A model generated the notes under the pieces. The model searched no databases. It was not told the DNA's origin and was given only the letters and a program-made list of their open reading frames with translations. The translations under genes and the position numbers were made by a program. Below, piece after piece: positions 34,957 through 43,708 of a stretch of DNA of 64,000 nucleotides; the first letter of the stretch is position 1; each line of letters starts with the position of its first letter. Source of the stretch: Ruixingdingia sedimenti. Its GTDB lineage: Bacteria; Pseudomonadota; Alphaproteobacteria; Rhodobacterales; Rhodobacteraceae. The DNA lies in the NCBI RefSeq assembly GCF_031432425.1, contig NZ_JAVKPH010000001.1, positions 124,001-188,000 of the forward strand, read 5' to 3'.

Positions 34957-36152
34957 CACAGGAAACTCCGTCCCGGGCCGGGGATGAGCAGGCCAAGATG
35001 CGCCGCGACGCTCGCCCCCACATCGGCAAAGGCGCAAAGGCCGATCTCGCCGGTGCCTGTTCCGGCGCAGAGGACGGGCACCCGTTCGCGGGTATGTTCG
35101 GTGCCCTTCCATGTCGGATCGTTGCCGTGGTCGGCGGTGAAGATCGCCAGATCGCCCGGTTTCAGCCGCGCCAGCAGCACCCCCGCGCGGGCATCGAACC
35201 ATTCCAGCGCCCGGGCATAGCCCGCAACGTCGCGGCGGTGGCCGTAAAGCGTATCGAACTCCACGAAGTTGGCAAAGGTCAAGGAACCGTCCTCCGCAGT
35301 CTCCCCCAGCGCCAGCAGATGTTCGAAAAGTGCGGCATCATCCGCGCCCTTCCACAGCCTGCCCACGCCCCTGCCGGAAAAGATGTCGCCGATCTTGCCC
35401 ACCGCATGCACCATCCGCCCCGCGCCCGCCGCCACATCCAGCAGCGTTTCGCCCGGCACCGCCATCGCGAAATCGCGCCGGTTGGCGGTACGGCGAAACG
35501 CCCCCGGCGTGCCGGTGAAGGGCCGCGCGATCACCCGGCCCACCCGCATCGCATGCAGCCGGGGCGCGAGCGTTTCGCAAAGCGCGATCAGCCGGTCCAG
35601 CCCGAACGCCCCCTCATGCGCCGCGATCTGCACCACGCTGTCGGCAGAGGTATAGCAGATCGGCCAGCCGCTGCGCAGATGCGCCGCGCCCAGATCCTCG
35701 ATGATCCGCGTGCCCGAGGCGTGGCAGTCGCCCAGGATCCCCGCCGTCCCCGCCGCCGCCGCGATCGCCGCCGACAGGCCGGGCGGAAAGGCGGGCCGGG
35801 TGTCGGGGAACAACGTCCAGTCCCAGGGCACGGGCACGCCCGCCAGTTCCCAATGGCCCGAGGGCGTGTCCTTGCCGCGCGACACCTCGGTCGCCGCCCC
35901 CCACCTGCCCTGCGGCGTGGCGCCAAGCCCCGGGGCGGCGAGGCCGGAGGCCAGCCGGATCGCCGCCCCCAACCCCAGACCATCCAGCACCGGCAGCCGC
36001 AGGGGGCCGCTGCGCCCCTCCTCCGCCCCGCCGGCGGCACAGACCTGCGCGATATGGCCGAGCGTATTGGCTCCCGCATCCCCGAAATCGGCGGCATCGG
36101 GCGCGCCGCCACAGCCCACGGAATCCATCACGATCAGAAAGGCGCGCGCCAT
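34956..36152 (-). CDS. deoB: Phosphopentomutase
   Basis: A 398-residue enzyme of the alkaline phosphatase superfamily that interconverts ribose/deoxyribose 1- and 5-phosphates. Conserved metal ligands are visible: VMDSVGCGG near the start (Asp), SRGKDTPSGHWE in the middle (the phosphorylated Thr), and FTADHGNDPTWKGTEHTRERVPV near the C-terminus. It begins where deoA ends (one-base overlap). With deoA it moves the sugar of nucleosides into pentose metabolism. Confidence 0.96.
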   Translation of the reverse strand: MARAFLIVMDSVGCGGAPDAADFGDAGANTLGHIAQVCAAGGAEEGRSGPLRLPVLDGLGLGAAIRLASGLAAPGLGATPQGRWGAATEVSRGKDTPSGHWELAGVPVPWDWTLFPDTRPAFPPGLSAAIAAAAGTAGILGDCHASGTRIIEDLGAAHLRSGWPICYTSADSVVQIAAHEGAFGLDRLIALCETLAPRLHAMRVGRVIARPFTGTPGAFRRTANRRDFAMAVPGETLLDVAAGAGRMVHAVGKIGDIFSGRGVGRLWKGADDAALFEHLLALGETAEDGSLTFANFVEFDTLYGHRRDVAGYARALEWFDARAGVLLARLKPGDLAIFTADHGNDPTWKGTEHTRERVPVLCAGTGTGEIGLCAFADVGASVAAHLGLLIPGPGRSFL

Positions 36153-37450
36153 CAACCCACCCGGTCCTGCACCAGATCGGCGGGCACCGTCCCGCCCCCG
36201 ATGCGATAGGCGGCGCGCAGGGCGGCGGCGGCGGCTTCGGCATCCGCTTCGGTCGCGGCATGGACGCGGCCCAGGGGCGCATCCGCCCGCGCGCCAAGGC
36301 CCGCAAGGCCGGAAAAGCCCACGCGCGGGTCCACCCGGTCGCTTTCCCGCTGCCGCCCGCCGCCAAGCGCCACCACCGCCAGCCCCACCGCGCGGGTGTC
36401 GATGGCCGCCACATGGCCGGGGGCATCGGCGAAGACATCGCGCACCACCGGCGCTGCGGGCAGGTGATCCGCCCACCGATCCGCGAAATCCGCAGGACCC
36501 CCGAGCGCCGCGACCATCCGCCCGAACCGTTCCGCCGCCCGGCCCGAGTCCAGCGCCGCCGCCACCGCACGGCCCCCCGCCGCCGCATCCGGCGCGGCAC
36601 CGCAGAGCGCCAGCACCTCGGCCCCCAGGGCCACGGTCAGGTCGCGCAGCCGCGGCGTCACCCTGCGCCCGGTCAGCGTGTCCATCGCCTCGGCCACCTC
36701 CAGCGCGTTGCCGGCGGTGCGGGCCAGAGGCTGGTCCATGTCGGTGATCAGCGCCGATGTGCGGCAGCCCGCGCCATTCGCCGTCTCCACCAGCGCGCGG
36801 GCCAGCGCCTGCGCCTGATCCGCCCCGGGCAGGAAGGCGCCCGAGCCCACCTTGACATCCAGCACCAGCGCCTGAAGCCCGGCGGCGAGCTTCTTCGACA
36901 GGATCGAGGCGGTGATCAGGTCCACACTTTCCACCGTGCCGGTCACGTCGCGGATGGCGTAAAGCCGCTTGTCGGCGGGCGCGATCCGCCCGGTGGCGCC
37001 GACGATGGCGCAGCCCACATCGCGCACGACGGCGCGCAAACGATCCTCGGCCACCTCGACGCGGTAGCCCGGGATCGCCTCCAGCTTGTCCAGCGTCCCG
37101 CCGGTATGGCCAAGCCCGCGGCCGGAGATCATCGGCACATAGACCCCGCATCCCGCCAGCGCGGGGGCCAGCAGCAGGGAAATCACATCCCCCACGCCCC
37201 CCGTCGAATGCTTGTCCACCACCGGCCCCGGCAGATCCCATGCCAGCACATCGCCGCTGTCGCGCATCGCGCGCGTCAGCGCCACGCGCCCGGCCCCGCC
37301 CAGGCCCCGCAGGCAGACCGCCATCGCAAAGGCCCCGGCCTGCGCATCGCTGACCGCACCTGTGGCCAGCCCCTGCGCGAACCATTCGATCCCGCCCGCG
37401 GGCACCGGGCGGCCATCGCGCAGCGCCGTGATCACAGCGCGCGCATCCAT
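36152..37450 (-). CDS. deoA: Thymidine phosphorylase
   Basis: A 432-residue enzyme with DLPGPVVDKHSTGGVGDVIS (phosphate-binding and catalytic His-Ser-Thr), MISGRGLGHTGGTLDKLEAIPGY and LDVKVGSGAFL, all characteristic of pyrimidine-nucleoside phosphorylases. It releases thymine and deoxyribose 1-phosphate. Its ATG overlaps the cdd stop by one base. Confidence 0.95.
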   Translation of the reverse strand: MDARAVITALRDGRPVPAGGIEWFAQGLATGAVSDAQAGAFAMAVCLRGLGGAGRVALTRAMRDSGDVLAWDLPGPVVDKHSTGGVGDVISLLLAPALAGCGVYVPMISGRGLGHTGGTLDKLEAIPGYRVEVAEDRLRAVVRDVGCAIVGATGRIAPADKRLYAIRDVTGTVESVDLITASILSKKLAAGLQALVLDVKVGSGAFLPGADQAQALARALVETANGAGCRTSALITDMDQPLARTAGNALEVAEAMDTLTGRRVTPRLRDLTVALGAEVLALCGAAPDAAAGGRAVAAALDSGRAAERFGRMVAALGGPADFADRWADHLPAAPVVRDVFADAPGHVAAIDTRAVGLAVVALGGGRQRESDRVDPRVGFSGLAGLGARADAPLGRVHAATEADAEAAAAALRAAYRIGGGTVPADLVQDRVG

Positions 37451-37842
37451 CAGCGGCCCCCCATATGCGCGGCCCCGAAGGCCAGCGGCAGCAGATCGCC
37501 AAGCGTGCATTCCGCCCGTGCGCCGCCGGTGGTCAGCATCACCACCCGCACCTCGGGGCCCCCGAATTCCGCCAGCTTCTGCCGGCAGCCGCCACAGGGC
37601 GGTACCGGCGCGGGGGCGTCGGCGATCACCGCGACCTCGACCAGCCGCCGTTCGCCCGCCAGCACCATGGCGGCGATCGCCCCGGCCTCGGCGCATATCC
37701 CTTCGGGATAGGCCACGTTTTCCACATTGCATCCGGCATGGACCGCGCCGGACGCCCCGCGCACCGCCGCCCCCACCCGGAACCCGGAATAGGGCGCATG
37801 GGCATTCATACGCGCCGCGGTGGCGGCTTCGATCAGGTCCAT
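37450..37842 (-). CDS. cdd: Cytidine deaminase
   Basis: A 130-residue homotetrameric-type cytidine deaminase. Zinc ligands are Cys in GICAEAGA and the pair in PPCGGCRQKL; the catalytic Glu follows the first Cys (CAE). The substrate segment GCNVENVAYPEG is intact. It starts the salvage operon with AAGGGGGATGCG as ribosome site; an ATG 81 bases upstream would add a non-conserved Arg-rich stretch. It diverges from maeB with 163 bases between. Confidence 0.93.
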   Translation of the reverse strand: MDLIEAATAARMNAHAPYSGFRVGAAVRGASGAVHAGCNVENVAYPEGICAEAGAIAAMVLAGERRLVEVAVIADAPAPVPPCGGCRQKLAEFGGPEVRVVMLTTGGARAECTLGDLLPLAFGAAHMGGR

Positions 37843-37972
37843 CGCATCCCCCTTGGCCGGCCCCAAATCTGCGGCGGCCCGCGTGCGGATGCAAGCCTGC
37901 CCGCGACGGCACCCGGACCGCAACTTCCGCTTGAAGCATCCCCGCGTCTGGCGATAATGCGGGTTAAAGTTA

Positions 37973-37986
37973 GTTTAACGTTAAAC
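37973..37986. promoter_or_regulatory. 14-bp palindrome in the cdd/maeB divergent region
   Basis: GTTTAACGTTAAAC is a perfect palindrome, 20 bases before the maeB start. A second overlapping inverted repeat, TTAAA-GTTAG-TTTAA (37964-37978), shares its left half. In this GC-rich chromosome such an AT-rich symmetric site is very likely an operator. The bound regulator is not identifiable. Confidence 0.6.
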
Positions 37987-38005
37987 AAACCATCAGGAGA
38001 CCCCG

Positions 38006-40285
38006 ATGGAAGAGACCCGGCAGGAAAGTGCGCGTCAGGCGGCATTGGACTATCACGCCCTGCCCCGGCCCGGAAAGCTGGAAATCCGCCCGACCAAGCC
38101 GCTTGCCAACGGCCGCGACCTGTCGCGCGCCTATTCGCCCGGCGTGGCCGAAGCCTGCCTTGAAATCAAGGCCGATCCGGCCACCGCCAGCCGCTATACC
38201 GCGCGCGCCAATCTGGTCGCCGTCGTCACCAACGGCACCGCGGTGCTCGGGCTCGGCAACATCGGGCCGCTGGCGTCGAAGCCGGTGATGGAGGGCAAGG
38301 CCGTCCTGTTCAAGAAATTCGCCGATATCGACTGTTTCGACATCGAACTGAACGAACCCGACCCGGTGAAGCTGGCCGATATCGTCTGCGCGCTGGAGCC
38401 GACCTTCGGCGCGATCAACCTCGAGGACATCAAGGCCCCCGACTGTTTCATCGTCGAACGGATCTGCCGCGAGCGGATGAAGATCCCGGTCTTTCACGAC
38501 GACCAGCACGGCACCGCCATCGTGGTGGGCGCGGGCGTGACCAATGCGGTGCAGGTTGCGGGCAAGCGGTTTCAGGACATCAAGGTCGTCTCCACCGGCG
38601 GCGGTGCTGCGGGGATCGCCTGTCTGGAAATGCTGGTGAAACTGGGGGTGCGGCGGGAAAACGTCTGGCTGTGCGATCTGGCCGGGCTGGTGCACGAGGG
38701 GCGCGAGGCCGAAATGACGCCGCAGAAGGCCGCCTTCGCCCAACCGGGCGGGCCGCGCGCGCTGGCCGATGTGATCGGGGGGGCGGACCTGTTCCTGGGT
38801 CTTTCGGGCCCCCGCGTGCTGACGGCCGAGATGGTGGCGCAGATGGCGCCGCGGCCGATCATCTTCGCGCTGGCCAACCCCACACCGGAAATCCTGCCCG
38901 AAGAGGCGCGGGCCACCGCCCCCGATGCGATCATCGCCACCGGCCGGTCGGATTATCCCAACCAGGTCAACAACGTATTGTGTTTCCCCTTCATCTTCCG
39001 CGGCGCGCTGGACGTGGGGGCAACGACGATCAACGACGCGATGGAACTGGCCTGCATCGAGGGGATCGCGGCGCTCGCCCGTGCCACCACCAGCGCCGAG
39101 GCCGCCGCGGCCTATCAGGGCGAACAGCTCAGCTTCGGCCCCGACTACCTGATCCCCAAGCCCTTCGACCCCCGGCTGATGGGGGTGGTGGCGTCGTCGG
39201 TCGCGCGGGCGGCGATGGAAACCGGCGTGGCCACGCGCCCCATCGCCGACCTCGACGCCTACAAGGAGGCGCTGGACGGCTCGGTCTTCCGTTCGTCCTT
39301 CCTGATGCGCCCGGTGTTCGAGGCCGCGCGATCCGCCAGCCGCCGCATCGTCTTTGCCGAAGGCGAGGACGAACGCGTCCTGCGCGCCGCCCATGCGCTG
39401 ATGGAGGAAACGACCCAGGTCCCGATCCTGATCGGCCGGCCGGAGGTCGTGGCCGCGCGCTGCGAACGCGCGGGGCTGCCGATCCGGCCGGGCACGGATT
39501 TCGAGGTGGTGAACCCCGAAAGCGACCGCCGCTATCGCGACTATTGGGAAACCTATCACGGGCTGATGGAACGCCGCGGCGTGACGCCCGACATCGCCAA
39601 GGCGGTGATGCGCACCAACACCACCGCCATCGCCGCGGTCATGGTCCACCGGGGCGAGGCCGACAGCATGATCTGCGGCACCTTCGGGCAGTATCTGTGG
39701 CACCTCAACTATGTCCGGCAGGTGCTGGCGCGCGGCGGGCTGCATCCGGTGGGGGCGCTGTCGCTGGTGATCCAGACGGAAGGCGCGCTGTTCATGGCCG
39801 ACACCCAGATCAACCACGAACCCACCCCCGAACAGATTGCCGAAACCGCCATCGGGGCCGCGCGGCACGCCCGCCGCTTCGGCATCGCGCCGCAGGTGGC
39901 GCTGTGTTCGCATTCGCAGTTCGGCAACCTCGACACGCCTGCCGCCCGCCGCGTCCGCGCGGCGCTGGAAATCCTCGACGCGCAGGAGCCGGGTTTCTGC
40001 TACGAGGGCGAAATGCCGGTGGACGCGGCGCTGGACCCCGAACTGCGCGCGCGCTCCTTCCCCGGGTCGCGGATGGAGGGGCCGGCGAACGTGCTGGTCT
40101 TCGCCTCGACCGACGCGGCCAGCGCGGTGCGCAACACGCTCAAGATGCGCGCGGGCGGGCTGGAGGTCGGGCCGATCCTGATGGGCATGGGCAACCGCGC
40201 CCATATCGTGACCCCCTCGATCACCGCGCGGGGGCTGCTGAACATGGCGGCGCTGGCGGGTTCGCCGGTGGCGAAATACGGCTGA
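38006..40285 (+). CDS. maeB: NADP-dependent malic enzyme with phosphotransacetylase-like domain (MaeB)
   Basis: A 759-residue chimera. The N-terminal half (about 1-430) is the malic enzyme: FSPG-type LSRAYSPGVAEACLEI, VTNGTAVLGLGNIGPLASKPVMEGKA, FHDDQHGTAIVVGAGVTNA. The C-terminal half (about 440-759) resembles phosphate acetyltransferase (IVFAEGEDERVLRAA, VASTDAASAVRNTLKM). In MaeB this tail is regulatory, not catalytic, and senses acetyl-CoA. The enzyme makes pyruvate and NADPH from malate. CAGGAG precedes the start. Confidence 0.96.
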   Translation: MEETRQESARQAALDYHALPRPGKLEIRPTKPLANGRDLSRAYSPGVAEACLEIKADPATASRYTARANLVAVVTNGTAVLGLGNIGPLASKPVMEGKAVLFKKFADIDCFDIELNEPDPVKLADIVCALEPTFGAINLEDIKAPDCFIVERICRERMKIPVFHDDQHGTAIVVGAGVTNAVQVAGKRFQDIKVVSTGGGAAGIACLEMLVKLGVRRENVWLCDLAGLVHEGREAEMTPQKAAFAQPGGPRALADVIGGADLFLGLSGPRVLTAEMVAQMAPRPIIFALANPTPEILPEEARATAPDAIIATGRSDYPNQVNNVLCFPFIFRGALDVGATTINDAMELACIEGIAALARATTSAEAAAAYQGEQLSFGPDYLIPKPFDPRLMGVVASSVARAAMETGVATRPIADLDAYKEALDGSVFRSSFLMRPVFEAARSASRRIVFAEGEDERVLRAAHALMEETTQVPILIGRPEVVAARCERAGLPIRPGTDFEVVNPESDRRYRDYWETYHGLMERRGVTPDIAKAVMRTNTTAIAAVMVHRGEADSMICGTFGQYLWHLNYVRQVLARGGLHPVGALSLVIQTEGALFMADTQINHEPTPEQIAETAIGAARHARRFGIAPQVALCSHSQFGNLDTPAARRVRAALEILDAQEPGFCYEGEMPVDAALDPELRARSFPGSRMEGPANVLVFASTDAASAVRNTLKMRAGGLEVGPILMGMGNRAHIVTPSITARGLLNMAALAGSPVAKYG

Positions 40286-40309
40286 CCATCGCGCGGGTGT
40301 CGGGGGCGC

Positions 40310-40431
40310 CGCCGGGGGCCAGCCCCCGGACCCCCGGGATATTTCTGGACAGAAAGTGAGGAAGGCCGGGTGAGAGCACCACCTTGTTCACTTTCTGTCC
40401 ACAAATATCCCCGCCGGAGGCTCCCGCACTC
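40310..40431. repeat. Facing pair of ATATTT-core repeats (family B)
   Basis: The arm 40310-40359 reads GCCGGGGGCCAGCCCCCGGA, then CCCCCGGGATATTTCTGGAC and AGAAAGTGAG. The opposing arm 40387-40431 reads CACTTTCTGTCCACAAATAT then CCCCGCCGGAGG. The AGAAAGTGA / TCACTTTCT parts are complementary, so the two arms can form a long hairpin between maeB and the convergent nadD. Confidence 0.75.
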
Positions 40432-40480
40432 TCCACCCGGCCAACCATCTGGCACAGGGCGCACCCCCGCAGGCCGGGGT

Positions 40481-41095
40481 TCACCCCCGGCCCTGGGGTC
40501 CCCAGTCGCCCCGGGCGCGGATGGCGCTGGACGACAGCGCGACCAGCGGCACGTCGATCATGCACCAGGCGGGCGGGCGGGTGCGGCCCAGGCGGCGGGC
40601 GGCGGATGCGGGCAGGCGCGCGTTCTCGAACCGGGCGGCGGCGGGCGAGCGGCGGGCGGCCATGCCGCTGCCCGGCCGCGCCAGCACCCCCACGGGCACG
40701 TTCTGCATGATCCAGCGCCAGCGGTGCCAGCGGTGGAACTGCGCCAGATTGTCGGCCCCCATCAGCCAGACGAAGCGGACGCCGGGGTACATCCGCTGCA
40801 ACCGCGCCAGCGTCGCCGCGGTATGGCGCGTTCCCAGGCGCGCCTCGATATCCGTGATCGTCACCCGGGGGTGATCCATGATCGCCGCGCAGGCCGCCAT
40901 CCGGCGCACCAGCGGCTGCGGCCCCGCGGCCTTCAGCGGATTGCCGGGCGAGACCAGCCACCACACCCGGTCCAGCCCGAAGCGCCGCAGCGATTCCCGC
41001 GTGATATGGACATGGCCCTGATGCGGCGGGTCGAAGGATCCGCCAAGCAGCCCGACGACCATTCCCGCCCGGGCCCTGGGCAAGCCAGCGCGCAC
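40481..41095 (-). CDS. nadD: Nicotinate-nucleotide adenylyltransferase
   Basis: A 204-residue enzyme that makes nicotinate adenine dinucleotide in NAD synthesis. The nucleotidylyltransferase signature GGSFDPPHQGH lies near residue 16, with a late segment MIDVPLVALSSSAIRAR (family S-S-S-x-I-R). I chose the GTG at 41095: GAGGGAGGGAACG directly precedes it and it adds the conserved lead-in RAGLPRARAG, whereas the first ATG (41062) would remove it. It is a single gene convergent with maeB. Confidence 0.9.
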   Translation of the reverse strand: MRAGLPRARAGMVVGLLGGSFDPPHQGHVHITRESLRRFGLDRVWWLVSPGNPLKAAGPQPLVRRMAACAAIMDHPRVTITDIEARLGTRHTAATLARLQRMYPGVRFVWLMGADNLAQFHRWHRWRWIMQNVPVGVLARPGSGMAARRSPAAARFENARLPASAARRLGRTRPPAWCMIDVPLVALSSSAIRARGDWGPQGRG

Positions 41096-41190
41096 CGTTC
41101 CCTCCCTCTGCCGGAGGTTATCCGGCGCGCGCCCAGAGGTGCACGGCGCGGGGCGGCTTGTCCAGACCCCGCGCCGCCCGGCCCATGAGG

Positions 41191-41598
41191 TCAGCGCAGC
41201 ACATGCACCCCGCATTGGGCATGCCGCACCACCCGCGCCGCGGTGGACCCCAGGAACAGATCCTGAAGCCCCGGCTTGTGCGAGGCGATGACGATGCAGT
41301 CGTGCCCGTCGCGTTCCGCGAGGTCGAGGATCGTCTGCGCCGGATGCCCCAGCACCGCCGCGACCGCGATTTCGGGCGTACCGGCGAATTCGGCGGCCAG
41401 TTCCTGCGCGATCTGCCTGCGGTTCGCCTCTTCCCGCCCCGCCTCGAGGTAGTGGGTCAGATAGGCGGGGACGGTTTCCACCACCGTCAGCACCGTGATC
41501 CTGCCCCCCGGGCCCATCAGCTTGCGGGCCACATCCAGCGACTTGTCCTTGACCGCCCCGTGATCGGGGGCAAGGGGAACCAGAATGTTCGTGTACAT
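41191..41598 (-). CDS. Universal stress protein (UspA family)
   Basis: A 135-residue single Usp domain: MYTNILVPLAPDHGAVK at the start, ILDLAERDGHDCIVIASHKPGLQDLFLGSTAARVVRHAQCGVHVL at the C-terminus. The G-2x-G-9x-G(S/T) ATP-type pattern is seen as HKPGLQDLFLGSTA. AGGAGG lies 6 bases upstream of the start. A near-perfect FNR-type box lies 53-66 bases upstream, so it is probably induced under low oxygen, as for usp genes in other Rhodobacterales (inference). Confidence 0.9.
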   Translation of the reverse strand: MYTNILVPLAPDHGAVKDKSLDVARKLMGPGGRITVLTVVETVPAYLTHYLEAGREEANRRQIAQELAAEFAGTPEIAVAAVLGHPAQTILDLAERDGHDCIVIASHKPGLQDLFLGSTAARVVRHAQCGVHVLR

Positions 41599-41650
41599 GG
41601 AGCCTCCTCTGTTGCGCAGTTCAACTTGGCGCTTGTGCAGTCTTGCGACA

Positions 41651-41664
41651 TTGATCTGGATCAT
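41651..41664 (-). promoter_or_regulatory. FNR/FnrL-type box upstream of the universal stress gene
   Basis: TTGATCTGGATCAT matches the FNR consensus TTGAT-N4-ATCAA with one mismatch. Its centre is about 59 bases before the uspA-type start codon, suiting activation from -41.5 with a short leader. It overlaps the stop codon of the upstream parA gene. Confidence 0.7.
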
Positions 41665-42320
41665 ACACAGCTTTTGTCACCCTGCGCGGGGGCCGCATGG
41701 GCCAGAATCTCGGCCAGCAGCGCCGCGGCCTCTTCCGCCGCGGGGCCGCGGCCCATTTCGGACGCGCCCCGGCCCTGGCCCAGGGATTCGGCAAAGGCGA
41801 TGCGGTTTCCCAGCCGCGCCGCGGCGACGCCCGCGGCCATTTCCGCCGCCGCGCCCGCGACCTCTGCCGCCAGCCGCGTGCCCGCCTTGGCACGGTTGAG
41901 CACGATCAGCACGCGCTTGCGTTCGCGCGCGCAAAGGTCCAGCACGCCTTCCGTCGCCCAAAGATCCACATGGCTGGTCGCCACCGGCACCAGAACCAGA
42001 TCCGCCACCCGCAGCGCCGGGCGCAGATCGGCATCGGCCTTGGGCGGCGTGTCCACGATCACCACGTCGGCCTGCCGGCGCAGCTTGTCGCATTCATAGC
42101 CCACGCCCCAGGCCGAAGCGGTCGAGAAGTCCAGCCCCGGATCCTCGCCCCCGCGGTCGCGGCGGGTCATGAACCAGCGGCCCAGGCTGCCCTGCGGGTC
42201 GGTATCGAGCAGCGCCACCCGCCGCCCCGCGCGCAAGAGTTCGACGGCAAGGTTCACGGCCAGCGTGGTCTTGCCGCTGCCGCCCTTCTGCTGCGCCACC
42301 GTGATCACCAGCCCGCCCAT
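41661..42320 (-). CDS. ParA/MinD-family ATPase (orphan)
   Basis: A 219-residue P-loop ATPase with the deviant Walker A QQKGGSGKTTLAVNLA at about residues 11-26 and a switch segment VIVDTPPKADADLRPALRVADLVLVP. It resembles ParA-family proteins that position DNA or other cargo. No ParB or parS-like repeat is adjacent, so it may act on something other than the chromosome. GGGGGATGCA precedes the start, which was chosen over an in-frame ATG 219 bases upstream. Confidence 0.85.
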   Translation of the reverse strand: MGGLVITVAQQKGGSGKTTLAVNLAVELLRAGRRVALLDTDPQGSLGRWFMTRRDRGGEDPGLDFSTASAWGVGYECDKLRRQADVVIVDTPPKADADLRPALRVADLVLVPVATSHVDLWATEGVLDLCARERKRVLIVLNRAKAGTRLAAEVAGAAAEMAAGVAAARLGNRIAFAESLGQGRGASEMGRGPAAEEAAALLAEILAHAAPAQGDKSCV

Positions 42321-42388
42321 TGCATCCCCCCGGTCCTGCCATCCTGCCGCGTTGCAGCATGACACGCCGCGGCGCGGATTGCACGCCG

Positions 42389-43009
42389 TCAGTTCGCCAG
42401 ATGCGGCGTGGCGATCATCGCCGCATGGGTGCGGTTCTTGGCCCCCAGCTTGGCGCAGAGCGTGCGCATGTGGGTCTTGATCGTGACCTCGCTCAGATCC
42501 ATCTCGCGCGCGATTTCCTTGTTGGTCTTGCCCTCGCACAGCCGGCGCAGCACGCGGCCTTCCTGCGGGGTCAGGTGGCGCAGGGGTTCGGGCAGGTCGC
42601 CCGTTTCCCCTGCCATGAACGATACCGGCAGGTAGACCCGCCCCTCGGCCACCAGCCGCAGCGCATGGACCAGCGCCCGGGCGGGCAGCGATTTCGGGAT
42701 GAAGCCGCGCGCACCCCGCGCCACCGCATCGGTGACGAAGCCGCGCCGGACGCTGCCGGAAAACAGCACCACCGCGCCGCGCGGATTGGCCGCCACCGCC
42801 TGTTCGACGCTGACCAGCCCGGCCATCCCCGGCATCGCGACATCCAGCAGCACCAGATCGAACCCGCCGGCGGCCCGCATCGCCGCCAGCGCCTCGGCCA
42901 GCGATTCCGCCACCGACACGCGCGCCCCCGATTCGGCATCGAGGTAATGCGCCACGGCGTCCCGCACCAACTGGTGGTCATCCGCAATGAGAACGGTCAA
43001 TCCTTGCAT
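42389..43009 (-). CDS. NarL/FixJ-family response regulator
   Basis: A 206-residue response regulator. The receiver has the acidic pair in LIADDHQLVRDA and the phospho-acceptor Asp56 in LVLLDVAMPGMAG, and the C-terminal LuxR-type helix-turn-helix is LTPQEGRVLRRLCEGKTNKEIAREMDLSEVTIKTHMRTLCAKLG. The start at 43009 follows the normal alignment. It is divergent from a molybdopterin-like protein and a hybrid histidine kinase, its likely partner. Confidence 0.92.
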   Translation of the reverse strand: MQGLTVLIADDHQLVRDAVAHYLDAESGARVSVAESLAEALAAMRAAGGFDLVLLDVAMPGMAGLVSVEQAVAANPRGAVVLFSGSVRRGFVTDAVARGARGFIPKSLPARALVHALRLVAEGRVYLPVSFMAGETGDLPEPLRHLTPQEGRVLRRLCEGKTNKEIAREMDLSEVTIKTHMRTLCAKLGAKNRTHAAMIATPHLAN

Positions 43010-43155
43010 CGTTCCGAATCGTACCCCGACACCGCCTACGCATACTTCCGTATAATTGACTGCCGGAAGGGCGCCAGCGGGTTTGCCTTTCCCCCTTTGT
43101 GATGATCCAATACGGGTTCGGAAACAACCCATCTGCCGCACCGGCCGAGGATTTC

Positions 43156-43704
43156 ATGATGCAGCCGGCCCCGTCCCATCCCTGCGCGCCCGGCCGCCGC
43201 CGGGTTCTGGGCCTCGGTCTGGGTCTGGCGGCGGGGCTGACGGCGGCGCCGCTGCGGGCGTTGGCCCCCGACGCAGAGAGCCCGCTTCTGACCGTATCCG
43301 GCCTGATCGGGCCCGAGGACGCCGAGGGCGTGGAGATCACCTTCGACGATGCGATGCTGGCCGCGCTGCCGCAGGTCGGCTTCACCACCGCGACGATCTG
43401 GACATCGGGCCCGCACCATTATTCGGGCCCCTCGCTTCTGTCCGTTCTGGCGCTTGCGGGCGCGCGCGGCAAGCGCGTCACCGCGGTGGCCGCCAATGCC
43501 TATCGCAGCACACTGGCCATCGACGCGCTGGAGGACACCGCCCCGATCATCACCCGGCGGATCGACGGGCAACCCTTCGGGCTGCGCGAACGCGGGCCGC
43601 TGTGGATCATGTTTCCCTTCGACGAGGCGCCGCGCTTTCGCACCGAACGGCATTTCGCCCAATGCGTCTGGCAGTTGACGGGGCTGATCGTGGGCGGGGG
43701 GTGA
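43156..43704 (+). CDS. Molybdopterin-dependent oxidoreductase-like protein with Tat signal
   Basis: A 182-residue exported protein. The N-terminus is a twin-arginine type signal (PGRRRVLGLGLGLAAGLTAAP). The mature part resembles the sulfite oxidase/molybdopterin-domain family seen as small periplasmic proteins in Rhodobacterales (LTVSGLIGPEDAEGVEITFDDAMLAALPQ, RERGPLWIMFPFDE). The cofactor-ligating cysteine expected in true enzymes is not apparent, so it may have a binding or sensing role. It sits 4 bases upstream of the hybrid kinase, so they are expressed together. Confidence 0.7.
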   Translation: MMQPAPSHPCAPGRRRVLGLGLGLAAGLTAAPLRALAPDAESPLLTVSGLIGPEDAEGVEITFDDAMLAALPQVGFTTATIWTSGPHHYSGPSLLSVLALAGARGKRVTAVAANAYRSTLAIDALEDTAPIITRRIDGQPFGLRERGPLWIMFPFDEAPRFRTERHFAQCVWQLTGLIVGGG

Positions 43705-43708
43705 ACGC

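Noticed and set aside
42320..42389. ParA as part of a plasmid or chromosome partition locus
   Set aside because: No ParB-like gene or clustered parS-like palindromes are near; it is kept as an orphan ATPase.
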